64,000 bases of DNA from Atrichornis clamosus (lineage: Eukaryota; Chordata; Aves; Passeriformes; Menuridae). The notes beneath the pieces were generated by a model. That model did no database searches. It had not been told where the DNA came from and saw only the letters and a program-made list of their open reading frames with translations. Location: assembly GCA_013400975.1 (NCBI GenBank), contig WBMZ01004774.1:331001-395000 (forward strand). Reading direction: 5' to 3'. This document shows, piece by piece, positions 1 through 12,900 of the stretch (the first letter of the stretch is position 1; the number at the start of each line of letters is the position of its first letter). The translations under genes and the position numbers were made by a program.

Positions 1-1500
1 TAGAAAGTCTAAATTTTTTAAAAGAACCCAAAAGTTTGGTGGTTTGTTGTTTGGGGTGTTTTTCTGTAAAACATTCAAATCTTAGAGTAAGCCAGAGGTT
101 CTTGGTTGTTTGCTGGTTTATATTTTAGGAGAGATTAGGAGAGATTGTGCACCTTGCTTTCAGTTTGCATTCTTAAAATTCATTTGGCAACTTCAGTTTA
201 TGTGGGCAAGTGAATTAAAAGAAATACTCTGGCTACTACTGAGCAACTAAATTTTGCTTTCACTGAAAATGCAAATGATATGCATAGCATGAGCATTTTA
301 TCCTTTCTAGATCAACATGAAGTGCTTTTTCAGCCAGCTTTGTTTTGGGACAGCTAGGCTGGTTATTGTTTGAATAAATACTACTCTGCAGTATAAGAAA
401 CTGAAGCATAGTAAGGATGACTCTGGGAGAACCCCTTCAGGTACTGGAGAAGGTAGCCTTGCTAAGCCCCTTTCTCTAGCCATGTGTTTTCACTACTTTT
501 ATGCAGTCTGCTGTTTGTGCATCTGTGCATTCTTTTGCTATGTTAGTTTTAATCTTTATTAATTTTCTGATCTGTCTACATTAGTACTAGTGCTAGTTCA
601 AGGAAGGAGTGAGAAAAAGACACTTGAAGGAGATGGGAGGCCGTCATGAAATACTACTCTGAGCCAGTGCATAGGTATGGTAAAATGATACTGCTGCCGG
701 TACATGAAATGCACTGGTAATAATCACTTACTATCTCTGAAGTTTATCTCACTGTATTTTGCAACAGCAGGAGTGCAATTATAATATATTGGGTTACTTT
801 TAATTCTGATTTACTCCTTTTTACTTTTGTTGATCTTCTTCAGGAAGTACAACATTTTAAAAGCTCTTAGACACCAGAAAAACTAATGCAGAAAAATCCC
901 CTGTATTGTCTGAAAAAATGAGCCATTTGGTTCAATATGATAGGGCTTTTCTTAAGTAAATTCCCTGTGATGCATTGTTTCTTCAGTGTTCCAAAGTTGT
1001 CTTAAGGTTAAAATGTATGCATAATTTATAAGGTTTGGCTGACATCCTGAGATCAGAAATTCAAATTTTATCTTGCAGTTTTTCTTATATACACCTCAGT
1101 TAGTTCATCCATGTTGTAAGCCTTTGGTTCTCAACATTTACCAAGATTTTTCCCTACAAAAGATTTCTTTCTAGTTCTTCTGCTATTCCGGTTCAAACAT
1201 GAATGAATGTGCAAACCCTGTGTATTCAAAACTCATGCTCTGGTTAAATTCAAGATATGTGTCAATGTGTGTGTATATATTTTAATTTTAAAGAAATATT
1301 TTTGTGTTCATGCTATCAAGTACAGTGTTTTGTTCACATGATGCTTTCAGAGTCTTAAAAAACAACAGAAAAGTAATGTGTGTGACAATATTTGAAAATG
1401 TGTATCTATATATATGTATTTAACACTAGTGATGTATAAATATCAGTTGAATACAAATAACTTGAGCAAAACCATGTATGGTTTCCTGTAAGTCAAATTA
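1..1500. other. AT-rich non-coding stretch, no gene seen
   Basis: All frames are broken by frequent stops. I see no CpG cluster, no recognisable repeat family and no convincing splice-bounded open frame. The stretch ends where the 3' end of an antisense CR1 begins. Confidence 0.6.
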
Positions 1501-3310
1501 CAGAATCACAGAATATTAGCGGTCAGAAGACACCAGTAGAGATCACCTAGTGCAACACTTCATCTCAATGCAGGGTCAGCTAGAGCAGGTTCCTCAGGAG
1601 GTTATCTGGTTGGATTTTGAATATCTGCAAAGGTGGAGACTCCACAACTGCTCTGGACAACCTGTTCCAGTCTTTGATTGTCCTACCAGTAAAAGAAGTT
1701 TTTGTTATTTTTAAATTAGTTTCCTTATATTTGTATCCATTAACTTTCATCTGTTCACTGGTTACCACTTAAAAGAAACAGGCTCAATTTTCTGTACTCC
1801 TTCCCATCGGAAGTGTCTAGAAATAGATAAAAGCCCCTGAGTATTCTCTTTTAAAGGCTGGACAGTCCAAACTCGCTCAGTATCTGCTCATATTTCATAT
1901 GCTTCAAACCCTTAATCATCTTTCAGGCCCTCTGCTAGGTGCACTTTGGCAAGTCCATGTCTTATACTGGGGAGTACCCCAGAAGCATATCACCAGTGCT
2001 GTCTAAATAGGAAGAATCACCTGCCTTGACTTTCAAGTAATACCTTTCCTAATGGTCTTGGCCTCTTTAGCTGTGAGTACTCATTGTTGGCTCATGTTCA
2101 GCATGGTGTCCACTGTAATGCCTTCTCTGCAAAGCTGCTCTCCAGATCCTTGGCCCTCAGCCTGCAGTGTGGCAGATGGTGTAATTCTTTTGGTGATTGA
2201 TGTGAGGCTCACTGGCTTGTAGTTCCCTGGATCCTCCTTTGTGCTGTTCTTCGTAAGAGTAGTGGCATTTGGTTTGCTCAGGTCCTTGGGACCCTGCTGT
2301 GATCTCTGTGCCCCTTCACATATTACTGTGAGTGGCCTTGCTGTGAGATTAAGCAGCTCCCTTAGCACCCATGAGTCCATTCCTTCAGGGCCCATAGAAT
2401 TGTGTACGTCTTATGTACATCCAGTTTGTTTCAATATTCCCACACTTGTTCCTGCTCCACCTCACACTGGTTTCAGGGATGTGGGATTGCTAAAGGTTTG
2501 TCTCACCAGTAAAGACTGAGACAAAGAAAGCATTGAGGATCTTATCCTTTTATTTGTCATGTGGGACGAAGATCCCCTTCAGTACCAGGCTCATATATTC
2601 CCTGATCTTCCCTTCGCTGCTGATGTACCTGAGATCCTTCAAATCACTTGCCATATTGAAGTCATGTGCTTGGCTTTGACTTTCCTAACTCTATCCCTGC
2701 ATGTTTGGACAGTGTATCAATATTCATCTCAGTTTACGTGTGCCTGCATCCATCTCCTATATACTTTGTTTTTGTGTTTGAGTTCTGCCAGCTGCAACTT
2801 TTTTTAGCCGTTCAAGTCTTCTATCATGTTTGCTTGTTTTCATGGGCATGAACCATTCTTAAGGTTGAAGGAGGACATCCTTGACATCAAGTTTTCCTGG
2901 ACCCTTCTCTATGTAACCATCTGCACTGTGATTCTTCCAGGCAGATCCCTGAACAGGTCATAGTCTCCTCTGCTGAAGTCTGGGCACATGATCCCGCTTT
3001 TTACCTTTTTACTTCCTCTCAGGATGCAGAATTCCACCATCTCATGGTAACTACAGCTAAGTTTGCCTCCAGCTTTTATATCCCTGATCTGTTCTTCCTT
3101 GTGTGTAACTACAGGGTCCAAGAGAAAGCCTTCCCTTCAACAACCCCTTAATAATTTGAGTCATGAAGTTGTTGTCAACACACTTCAGAAAACTTCTGGG
3201 TTGCTAGTTCCATGCTGTGTTGTTCCTTTAGCAGATACTGGCAAGATTAAACTGCACCATGAGGACCAGACCCTGCAAATGTTGGGGGAGTCATATGGAG
3301 TGTTACCCAA
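1501..3310 (-). mobile_element. CR1 LINE copy, internally deleted and decayed
   Basis: This is a non-LTR retrotransposon remnant; intact CR1 ORF2 encodes an endonuclease plus reverse transcriptase. Read on the minus strand, parts appear in the correct order. First is an endonuclease segment around 3290-2900, with a decayed LVLMGDFN-like motif and a SYHEMVEF motif. Next is the linker with LNAFFVSVFTGE near 2530-2485, then the RT entry motif KEDPGNYKPVSLTS at about 2243-2196. After that come LNMSQQ near 2090 and the ORF2 C-terminus (DWNRL, VVESPPLQIFK) near 1690-1600. The 3' end is two ATTCTGTG-like units at 1500-1515. The RT palm is missing: the frame jumps from the entry motif to the C-terminal region near 2170-2190. 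Many stops and frameshifts make it a dead copy. The family is clear; the upper boundary is approximate. Confidence 0.88.
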
Positions 3311-4429
3311 GGGATTGTTCCCCTCAGATATTTAGTTGTTAAAGGTAAAAGACTAGTTCCTTTTCAAAAGAGGGAAAGCGTAGAATATATGGAGTAAGTT
3401 AAAAGAGCAATTACTTGTGTATTTCATATTAGGAATTGATCTGATTAGGGAGAAGGGATTTGGGGTAGAGATCTTATTTTTACCCAAATACTGTATATGA
3501 AGCAAAAGATTAGTGAATATTTTGCTAAATAGCTTAGAAAATTGCAACTAAATATTTTGAATTTCCTCATGCATTATTAACATTGCTTCTGTGAAAACAT
3601 GATCATTGTCACTGTTTCTTTTTGACAGCCAATTCCACAAAAATTTCTACTAACAGTTGATTAGATATATGGAAGGAAGACTGGAGGAGGAAGGGGCCGC
3701 ATAGCAGAATTGTCAAAAGTCCTATGATGCAAGGTTTAATTTTTGTCACGGATTATTTTCTGATACTCCGTCTTTTTCAGTCCTTCAACTTCAGTTAAAT
3801 TTTAAAAATATATTGTTGTTGCCAGAAATACAACTGAATTTGAATGATTTATCTTTTTTCTTTGGGAAGTTTTTTGAGTAGGACAGTTAAAGCATGTTAG
3901 AGGCCTCATGTTGGAACGTATTTTAGCTTTGGAAGTTGCAATGTTCTAGTTTTCTTATATTATTCTCAAGTAGATAGTGTGCCCATAATCTTAATAATTT
4001 AAGAACAGCAAACACACAGCTGAAGTGCATTGCATTCATTCAGATAAGAGGCGTTACTTGTTCCATATGGTTCTGTCTACCAACCTGTTAGCTAAAACGT
4101 GATTAGAAGTTGAGTTGCTTTCTCTTGTGCTGCCTTTGTTATGCTGATTATGTGAGTATGTTGCTCCCTAAGTCTGGGCATTTCTTTACATAGAGAGCGA
4201 TTTTTCACTGCACAATTACTGTGCCTTTTATTTGTTGTATGAAATAGCAAAATGAAGTGGTTTGTGTGACCCTTGTTTGTGCCAAATACAGAAAAGATCA
4301 TAGCATATGCTCTTCTTGGTATATACTTGAAATGGCTGTTTTATTTATGGATGAGCTGGACATCCCCCAAGATGTGGACAACTTGAATGAGGCCTGCTTC
4401 TACCTCTAAATAATAAACCTCCTTTACTC
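3311..4429. other. AT-rich spacer between two CR1 copies
   Basis: I see no gene or identifiable repeat here. Open frames are short and unrelated to any family I know. Confidence 0.5.
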
Positions 4430-4998
4430 AGAACCACAGAATGGGCCAGGCTGGATGGGACCACAGTGGGTCATCTGATCCAATCTCCCTGCTCAAACAG
4501 GGTCATCCTAGAGCACGCGGCACAGGACTGTGTCCAGACCATTCTTGAATATCTCCGGTGAGGGAGACTCCACAGCCTCTGTTGCCAGTCTGTTCCAGCG
4601 TGTGGTCATACACAGTAAAGAAGTTCTTCATGTTCTGGTGGAATTTTTGCCTGGTTTCTGTCCATTACCTCTTGTCCTATTACTTGGCTCTACCAAGCAG
4701 AGCCTGGCTTCGTTCTCTTGACACCTTCTGACACATGTATACTGATGAGATCCCCTCTCAGTAGTCTCTTCTCCAGATTGAACAGGCCAAATCCTTTCAG
4801 CCTTCCCTCATATGAAAGATGCTCCAGTCCCTTAATCAACTTTGTCACCCTCCACTGGACCTGATCCAGGAGCTCCATGTCTCTCTTGAGCTGGGGATCC
4901 CAGAATTGGGCGCACTTCTCCAGATGTGGCTTCACCAGGGCTGATTAGAGGGGCACATTACCTCCCTTGCTCTGCTGGCAGTGCTCTTCCTAATGCAC
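4430..4998 (-). mobile_element. CR1 LINE 3' fragment, antisense
   Basis: The minus strand encodes a CR1 ORF2 C-terminal segment at about 4935-4690. Recognisable pieces are [30 protein letters not shown] and [15 protein letters not shown]. The 3' untranslated tail follows and ends near 4430 in a degenerate ATTCTGTG-type repeat. It starts within the C-terminal part of ORF2, as is usual for 5'-truncated CR1. The frame is more open than in the 1.5-3.3 kb copy, which may mean a younger insertion, but it is still defective. Confidence 0.9.
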
Positions 4999-5267
4999 AA
5001 AAAATTGTAAAAATGGCCCATATTCCCCCCTCCTTTTGAAGGAGGCTGCTGATTGTTTTATTTTTAATATTAAAATCACAGCTGGTCAGCCCAGTCAAAC
5101 TAACATACATTGTAGGTTGCTGGATTTTGAGTACTACTGGACAGAAAAAGTTTTATGGTGGCTCAGGTTGAAATGCCGCTCTGGAAAATCTTGGAGGTTG
5201 AACTTGTGCTTTCTGCCAAAATGGTAATGATGGATGCACTGTTGATTTGTATACCTCTGAAAGTGTT

Positions 5268-5388
5268 GCTGTGGGAATCAGGAGATGACAAGTTCAATTC
5301 TTAACTCACCACCACATACGCTCTATGGCTCTTCTCTGCCTCACTTCCTTTTAGTGAAGTGGAAATGACAGATTTACTGAATGGTAAA
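5268..5388 (+). mobile_element. MIR-like SINE remnant
   Basis: The order matches the conserved core and 3' part of amniote MIR-type tRNA-derived SINEs: a GGAATCAGGAGA...GTTCAATTC block, then a CTCTGCCTCACTTCC block, then GAAGTGGAAATGACAGA. The match is by eye, diverged and short of the full element. About 20 bases between the blocks are poorly matched. Confidence 0.5.
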
Positions 5389-8300
5389 TACAGATAAAAC
5401 TGAGTGTTTCTTTCTTCTTCCTCAAGGTTTTGTCAGAATGTACAAATAGCTGTGATGAAAAAAAGTGAGGAAAGGAAACTGATGGAGGTGAAAAATCGCA
5501 CCAAGAGTGACTGAGAAAATCTGTGAACCTATGCCTTAGGTGAGGATGTTTTGTCAAAACTGACATTTGCCAACATGATACTTCTTTTGGGATAAATACA
5601 AATATAAATTTATCCAGTGCTCCCTTAGGAACATTTCTTAAAAGCAGACATTACTGACTATAGATAGACCCAGAACTGATAGGGGCATGAAGAAATGCAG
5701 TTAGTTTCCTATACACTGAGAACCATGTATGAGAATTTCTCGTACACTTCCTTTGTATTCTTCTAGGCAGTAAAGATTTCAGTGAAGCTTTCTAATTGGG
5801 TATATTAAAGCTGATTTATTCTTCTCCTTGGGCTTGAGCCTTCTCACCCCCATTTTTTAATCTCAGACACTTTTTTTATTTAACCTTTGAAGAAAGTCTA
5901 CTTAAAACATTAATAAATCATTTTTGTGTGAGAGAGGTCATTTGGAGAGTGTGTGATCATATCAATAGCTATAATTGCATTTTAATCAGAAAAAGATCAA
6001 ATACTGAATCCTGTTTCTTACCAGAATTACTTCAGCCTCTGATTATCACATTATTTGCTGTGACCAGCTGTCACTTCGGAACACTTTTGCCAAAGAGTAT
6101 GAACAAACTCAGTGAGTGGAGATTGATACAGTTTTTTGTGGTGGGGCTTTTTTGGTTTGAGTTTGTTTGGTTTTTTATGAATCTGTAAAGAGACCTGTAT
6201 AGAAATAAAACTTCTTTAGGTACTTGCATTCAGGACTCTTATTAAGGTAATTGATATCCAAACCCATTTTTCTCCAAGTTAAAAAGTCCTTGCTCTTGTT
6301 CAAGAAAGATGCCATAATAAGTTGGCATCAAAACTTGCATGACAAAACTGCTTCCTGGATCTGTTCATTTATAGGACCCATGTCTGTACTGTATGAGCAG
6401 CAGGCAGCCTACTTCGTAATGTTTTTTTTTTTTAATTTGACAACAGTAAGTGCTTTCTTATGAATCTAGATAACTGACTCCAATGGCAAATGACTTTTGG
6501 CTCAGTGACCTGATGCTGGGATCAAGTGTATTTTTGTCTTTGGTAGGCTTCCCAAAGTACGTTCGCTCTGTCTGCTGCAACCTAAGGTTTTTAAAGGCAT
6601 TTTTAGCCCGGCTTGTGAGGAAAACATACATATCAATACCTTGCCTGTGATTTAGTTTCTCCAACTTCTGTTTTATTTACAGTATTGCAGGGTTTTTTAG
6701 ATTTGGGCTTGTTTTAGAACATTCATTGACATAGTGATGAGATTACTCAGCCCTTATAACAGTGTCATTTTCTTGAAAATTTTGGGAGATTGAGTTCAGT
6801 TTGTTCATGGTTGGTTGCAGAAGATTTTGTGTTTTAAATGAAGGAAGGAAGTACCCTACTACAGAGTAAAACTGGAATACAGATTTTGCAGTCTTACAAA
6901 AAAAAATAATTGATGTTTGAGAAATACATAGGATAATTGCTTTCAAGTAAATCTTCTTTAATTTTCTCTTTTTGTGAAAATTTTTTGTATTGTTAAAAGT
7001 AGTGTGAAAACATATTTTTATGTCAGCTATTTTGGACTATGACAGTAGTTCATACTGTACTTTTCTCTGTATTGAGATTAATGTTGAGAAAAAGAGTAAG
7101 GCTTTTTTGTTATGGCCAATTTATTTTATTTCAGACTGTATTATCACTTGGTGAAAGCCCTATTGATTAGCCTTCATAGCTTTACAGAGCTTTTCTTCTA
7201 AGCACTTAAAGTTTGAGTTGTCTCAGTCCCATAGGACAGAAAGAAAGCTGTTAGTACCATGAAATTCTTCTTCTGTGTGTTTCCAACAGCTTGAAGCCTC
7301 TTCTTGGAATGCAAAATATTAGCACATTAATGTTATTAACCCCTTTAGTACAAAATTATTTTAGAAGTAAAAATATTTTTATATCTTCAAAGTCTAGGTT
7401 TTTTCTTCTATGTGAGTAGAGTTTCTTAAAGCTGAAAAATGTGTTGCTGTGCAACAAACAGATGCTGCTCTAACAATGCCATACATTATGTACCAAAAAC
7501 GATCTTGGTTTTAATCATAGATGCTGATTTAATGAGAGAAGACTACCTTACATCAAAAATGGATTTAGGGTGTGATTTTGTTTCCTCTGTGTTTTCTCTA
7601 CATAATTAAAAGGAATATGGTACCTTATATATTCTCTTTTAAATATGAAAATCTACTTTGGTTTTATGCCATTTTATACTCCTGATTTCTAATTCCGCCT
7701 TGTACAATACTCTTTTTTCTAAATTCCTTTTTGTAATATGAACACAAGGGCATTAGTAGATCTTGTATCTTTAATGTATTTCCTCAGTAAGTATTGCTTT
7801 TCTATGGAACCATTCTGTTCGTATTTAATCCTTTCATTTTGCCCACATCTCCTTTTTCATTTATTTTCTAAATATTTCCTGTCCCCTGTTTTCATCCTGC
7901 ATTTACCATGTGGGACATGTGAGATGCTTGTCTGTAAGTAATGTTAGTTTATGGATCAGAAAAACTGCTCATCAATATCTTCAGACACTATCAGTACTTT
8001 ATATCTTGAGAACACGCCTGACCCCCTGGGAGCATTTCATTGTTGATATCTCTTCAGTTTAGCTTTCTTTTTATTCTGCAGATATTTTGTAACTTAACAT
8101 TAGTTGCTAACTCTAATCCCTTCTATCACCAATACAAATTTTGATTGACAATTTTACTTTTAGATAAAGTCAGATAATACTATACTTGGGGGGGAAAAAG
8201 TCTTCATATTGTGTTTTTAATTCCACTGAACCCAGCAGAGTTAAATGTAGTTTGGATGCACGGGGAAGAATTAATGATTGGAAGATACAGAGTTGGTAAA

Positions 8301-11300
8301 TTATTTATTCTGGCCCTGAGGAAGCTGAAAAGCTGAGTGAAAGACTAATAAATCATTTGTGGTAGTGCTGGTTGTCACTTCCAATTATTTTAGACGGTTT
8401 TGTGATAAACTGCAGCACCTGCTAGATATCCCTGCACCATCCCTTGATGCTTGCAGTGCAGCTTGTTCAGTCGATTATCAAAGGCAAATTTGTCTAAAGT
8501 TTCCTCAGGTTGGAAAGAGAATTACTTTTCTCAGTCACCCCTTCCCCCATTTGTTAAGTTCCTTTTTCATTGCATGCATGTAATAGGCAAAATCAATGAT
8601 ATATGTAGAGTTTTATTGACATAATGTACATTCAGGTATGGTTGATGGAACTACTGAGAAACAGGATGAGGGGTGATGTGTCTGTGAGTGTAAATGTATG
8701 TTTGAAAGGCTGGCTTGCTTTCATCTTTCTGAATAGCAGTTGTTTCTAAGGTATGAAAACTAGTATTCATCCTCTGGTTTTGAGGATTATGTTGTAGCTA
8801 GTGATGAAGTTACAGAGGAGATGGATGTGATATCAGTTGACTTTGTCACTTGTTAAACTTTTCTACTGGGTTTTTTTTCAAAAAGTCTTCATTTAAAATC
8901 ACGATTACATGTACAGAGGCCTTCTTAATCCCCAGCATGCAACACTTGCATAAACAAAGGCAGAGAAAAGTAGTTGAAGGACTGGAGAAGAGATTTACAA
9001 AGAAACAGTGGAGTGATTTTTAAGAAGGTAAAGAAGCAAACTGTTGGAAAGATTAAGGCTGTTGGTAGAGAAAGACTGAAAGTGAGATGAAAGGTGAAGA
9101 AATATAGAACTGGGATGGATTAGTGGAAGGCAGCTGTTTCTTTACACCACCTCACTGAGACTAATACTGTTAGTAGTCGTCTTACTTAGCTGCAGTATGG
9201 ACACCCTTTTCTCTGAAACAAAAGAACCTGGCCTACCCTGAAAATACCTGTCTTTCCAAACTGAGAAATGCTAAAATGTAATCCCATTCTGTGTGCATTG
9301 CTTGCAAGCTTCTAAATTGTCATCTCAGAAAAGAGTTTTAGAAAGTTGAGCTCAAAGTTTACATCCTGTGTTGCCTGAAGGATGGGGAGGAGGGAGCTCC
9401 TGGTTGTGCAAGCACTCAACATACTCTGTTTCTGCTCATTTTGGGGAAAGGTCTGCAAAGATCTAAAATTACATTTATGTGAAAATAAACTAGAGTGGAA
9501 AGTAGTCAGCCTAAAGCTCTTGAGATCCTCTTTCATGTCTGTTACTGTTGAAAGAACTCATCTTATACATAGTGCTGAAAGACTTGCTTGTAAATGTTGA
9601 ATGATGTAACCTAACAGCTATATGGTAAGTTTTCATTATCTTTTCCATTATCTTCCTAACCTCATCCATTCAAATAACTCTGAATTTTAAATATTCTGGG
9701 TCAATACCACCTACAACTCCAATCCTTAGAAGGTAAAACATTCAAGTTTTTTAAATATTGGTTTCTGTTTCTCCATTAGTGGGTCCCAGGTAGGAATTTC
9801 AAGTGAAATCTTTGTCTTAGGAAGTGGTGGTATTTTGACTCAGATAATTAGTTCAAGAAAAAATCCATGCTGACTAAAATCAAAATTAAAAGGGCTTTGT
9901 TTTCTTGCTTTAAATCTTATCCGGACAGACTTATTTTTTCATTGTGCCTCTGTAGGTCAGGAAGGAATCAGATGGAAAATTCAAGCAGTCACCTTGCTCC
10001 CCCAGATGACTTCAATACAGAGATCTGCAGAATTTCAGCTCTAGATCTGTGAACTTTAAGAAAGCTCCTTGAATGCATCTGTTCAAGTTCCAGAAAGTAG
10101 ACTCTAGGTGCCAGAAAAGCATATTAAGCTCCATCAAGGGGTACTTGCTAACTAGTCAGCAAGGGCAGGATTTTTTGTTCAGTTTCCTGGAAGCTTTTTT
10201 TAGTGTATCAGTGTCTGTTACTTGCAACCTCTGATGACAGCATAGAAACACAGGCTGTAGGAGCTGATTTATATTATTATAATTGTATTATCATTAGAGA
10301 GTATTTCTGTAAGCGTGATAAATCTGATGGTAACAGAAAATCAGTGGAATTCTTTGTACAGCTTGAATCAGTCGTTTATTTACGATTTGAATATCTAGAC
10401 TTACACGGACGTTAATCACCAGGTTTTTACTTTCTTAATGTTGCCAAGGAAAGGTGGTGTCTGTAGTAAATTTGGTTTTCAAATAAATATATTTTTACTG
10501 TAGGAGTTTTATATTTATTTATTGCTAAACACAATGGGTACATTTATGCGTTTTTAAAATAGTAACGTACAAAAATATGTACATAATGCTTACATGTGCA
10601 AAATTAATACTTTTTATAGTTTTGCATGAAAATGAAAGCCCAATTAATTTATTTTTAAGACTTTTAAAATTCATCGTTTATGTTCAGTTCACATTGAGTT
10701 AAGTGCACAAAGGTAGTGAAATGTAGGGTTTTTAACATATATGTTAAAATGGGTAGAACAAAAAATGCATTTTGAAATGAAAATAGATTTCTTTTATGAG
10801 ATATCATTTATAATAAACTGAACTGTTAACTCTGCTTTAAAAATAAGTGAATTTTATCTTCAGACAATTTTTTATTCTATTTTACAATAGAAGAACATGT
10901 CTTTCTGCTTTTCCTATTGTTTTACAACATTCCAAGTCATTGAAGCATCCCATCCAAAAACCTGAAAAAATCAGATGGGTTATTTAGAATCCACCTGAGA
11001 GACTGTCACAGTCTATAAATACTGGATAAGTAATTGAGCAGACTATTTCCAGGTTTTTACCTGTCTTTTCCTTACACCTTCAGCATGAAGCATATGACAA
11101 CCAGAGTGACTCAGACCAGACACACTTCTAACCTAGTCTCCTTTCTCCAGCCTGTCCAAGGGAAGTTTCTTAGGTTTGTTTAGGAGTTTGAAGGGTCTGT
11201 GACATTATTTCCCACATACAGTTTTCTGCCTTCTGGAGATCTGGAAACTTTTGCCAAGGAGAATCAGCAATGGTGTCTTTTTACCTATGGAATTGAAGCT

Positions 11301-11389
11301 GTATTGTTTGGTTTTGTGAGTTCTTTATGTATGTTATTTCTTTTGGTGGTGGTGTTGGTCGTCTCCCCTCCATGTTTTTTTTCTCCTCC
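5389..11389. other. Unique AT-rich DNA, no gene seen
   Basis: About 6 kb without a recognisable gene or repeat. A 20-bp perfect palindrome lies at 10730-10749 within a very AT-rich block (about 10480-10870). Near 9945 there is a pyrimidine-rich AG followed by a short open frame, but no donor follows. Confidence 0.5.
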
Positions 11390-11560
11390 AAAATTAGCTC
11401 ATTTTTTGATCCTCTGTGAAGTTTTAATATCCCATGGCAAAGAGTTCTGTGGCTTGACTTTTAACTCGGTGGAGAAAGAACTCCTTTTGTTTGTTTTGCA
11501 AATGCCACTTACTAACTTCTTTCAGTTATCCCATTCTCCAATTTTATGCCCTAAAATGGA
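11390..11560 (-). mobile_element. Old CR1-like remnant, antisense
   Basis: The plus strand resembles the antisense 3' region of old sauropsid CR1 elements. It has a CATGGCAAAGAGTTCTGTGG word followed by CTCCTTTTGTTTGTTTTGCA and a degenerate CCATTCTCCAATTTTATG. Divergence is high. The 129-residue plus-strand open frame over this stretch is therefore not a gene. The right edge abuts a sense CR1 copy. Confidence 0.45.
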
Positions 11561-11564
11561 AAAA

Positions 11565-12900
11565 CAAACCGCTGGGGAAGCACATTAGCCTAGTTGAACT
11601 CAAAAGAAAAAAAAAAAGGAAAGAGAGAGTCTATCAGCTTTTGAAGAAGGGGCAGGCAACTCAGGGCTATAGGACTATTTTGATGTTATGAAGGGAGAAA
11701 ATCAGAAGGGCCGAAGCCCAACTAGAACTTAATCTGGCCACTGCTATAAAAGAAAAAATATTTTTCTATAAATACATTAGCAACTAAAGGAGGATTGAGA
11801 ACAATCTCCATCCTTTATTGCATGTGGAGGAACATAATGACAAAGAATGAGGAAAAGGCTGAGGTACGTAATGTTTTCTTTGCTTCAGTATTTAAAAGAA
11901 AGACATGCTGTTCTCCAGGTACCCAGCCCCCTGAGCTGGAAGACAGGAACAGGGACTAGAATGAAGTCCCCATAGTTACAGGGAAAGCGGTCAGTGACTT
12001 GGTACACCACTTAGATATATATAAGTCTGTGGGGATGGATGTGATCCCCCAAGGGTACTCAGGGAGTTGGCTGAAATGTTCACTGAGTGCTTTCAAACAT
12101 TTATCAGCAACTCTGGCTCACCTGGAGTGTCCCAGTTGACTGTGGCTTAGCAAATATCTTCTTCTACAAGAAGGGTCAGAAGAAGAATTTGGGGAACTAA
12201 AGGCCTGTCAGCCTGACCTCGGTGGTGGAGAAGGTCATGGAGCAGATCATCTTACGTGCCATCACATGGCATGTACAGGACAACTGCATGATCAGGCAGG
12301 ATCAGTGGACTGAGGCCAGTGGTGAGAGGTTCAACAAGGCCAAGTGCTGGGTCCAACGCATGGGTCACAACAACTCTGTGCAGTGCTACAGGCTGGGGAC
12401 AGAGTGGCTGGAAAACTGCCTGGTGGAAAAGGACGTGGAGTTGCTGGTCGAGAGTTGGCTGAACGTGAGCCAGCGTGTGCCCAGGTGGCCAAGAAGGCCA
12501 ATGGCATCCTGGCTTGTGTCAGCAAGTGTGGCCAGCAGGACCAGGGCAGTGATCACCCCCCTGTACTCGGCACTCAAGTCCTGTGTCCAGTTCAGGGCCT
12601 GTCAGTAAAAGAAAGATGTTGAGGTGCTGGAGTGTGTCCAGAGCAGGTGATTCTTCACCAATGAAGCTGGTGAAGAATCTGGAGCACAAATCTGATGAGC
12701 AGCAGAGGGAGCTGAGGTTATTTACCCTTGAGCAAAGGAGTCTCAGGGGAGATTTTTATTGCTCTCTACAAGTACCTGAAAAGAGGTTTGTGTCCGGATG
12801 AGGGTTGATCTCTTTTCCCAGGTAACAAGCAAGTAGGACAAGTGGGAATGGCCTGGATAATCTTAAAGGTATTTTCCAATCTAAACACTTCTATGATTAT
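11565..12900 (+). mobile_element. CR1 LINE copy, sense, RT palm deleted
   Basis: The plus strand carries CR1 ORF2 pieces in order. At 11595-11660 is the post-endonuclease linker (ERVYQLLKKGQATQ). At 11890-12060 lie decayed codons before the RT. At 12222-12305 is the RT entry region (VEKVMEQIILRAITWHVQDN). Then follow RFNKAKCWVQ and YRLGTEWLENCLVEKD at 12330-12440, and the C-terminal segment (LVKNLEHKSDE, LFTLEQRSLRGDF) at 12660-12760. The catalytic palm is absent: the frame passes directly from the entry region to the C-terminal segment near 12306-12310. The 3' tail is also shortened near 12851 and ends in TTCTATGATTAT at 12889-12900. Stops and shifts show it is inactive. Confidence 0.9.

Noticed and set aside
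11199..11588. 129-codon plus-strand open frame
   Set aside because: It overlaps the old antisense CR1 remnant and has no domain or codon pattern of a gene.
12331..12577. Minus-strand open frames of about 64 codons
   Set aside because: They are antisense shadows of the GC-rich CR1 ORF2 remnant.
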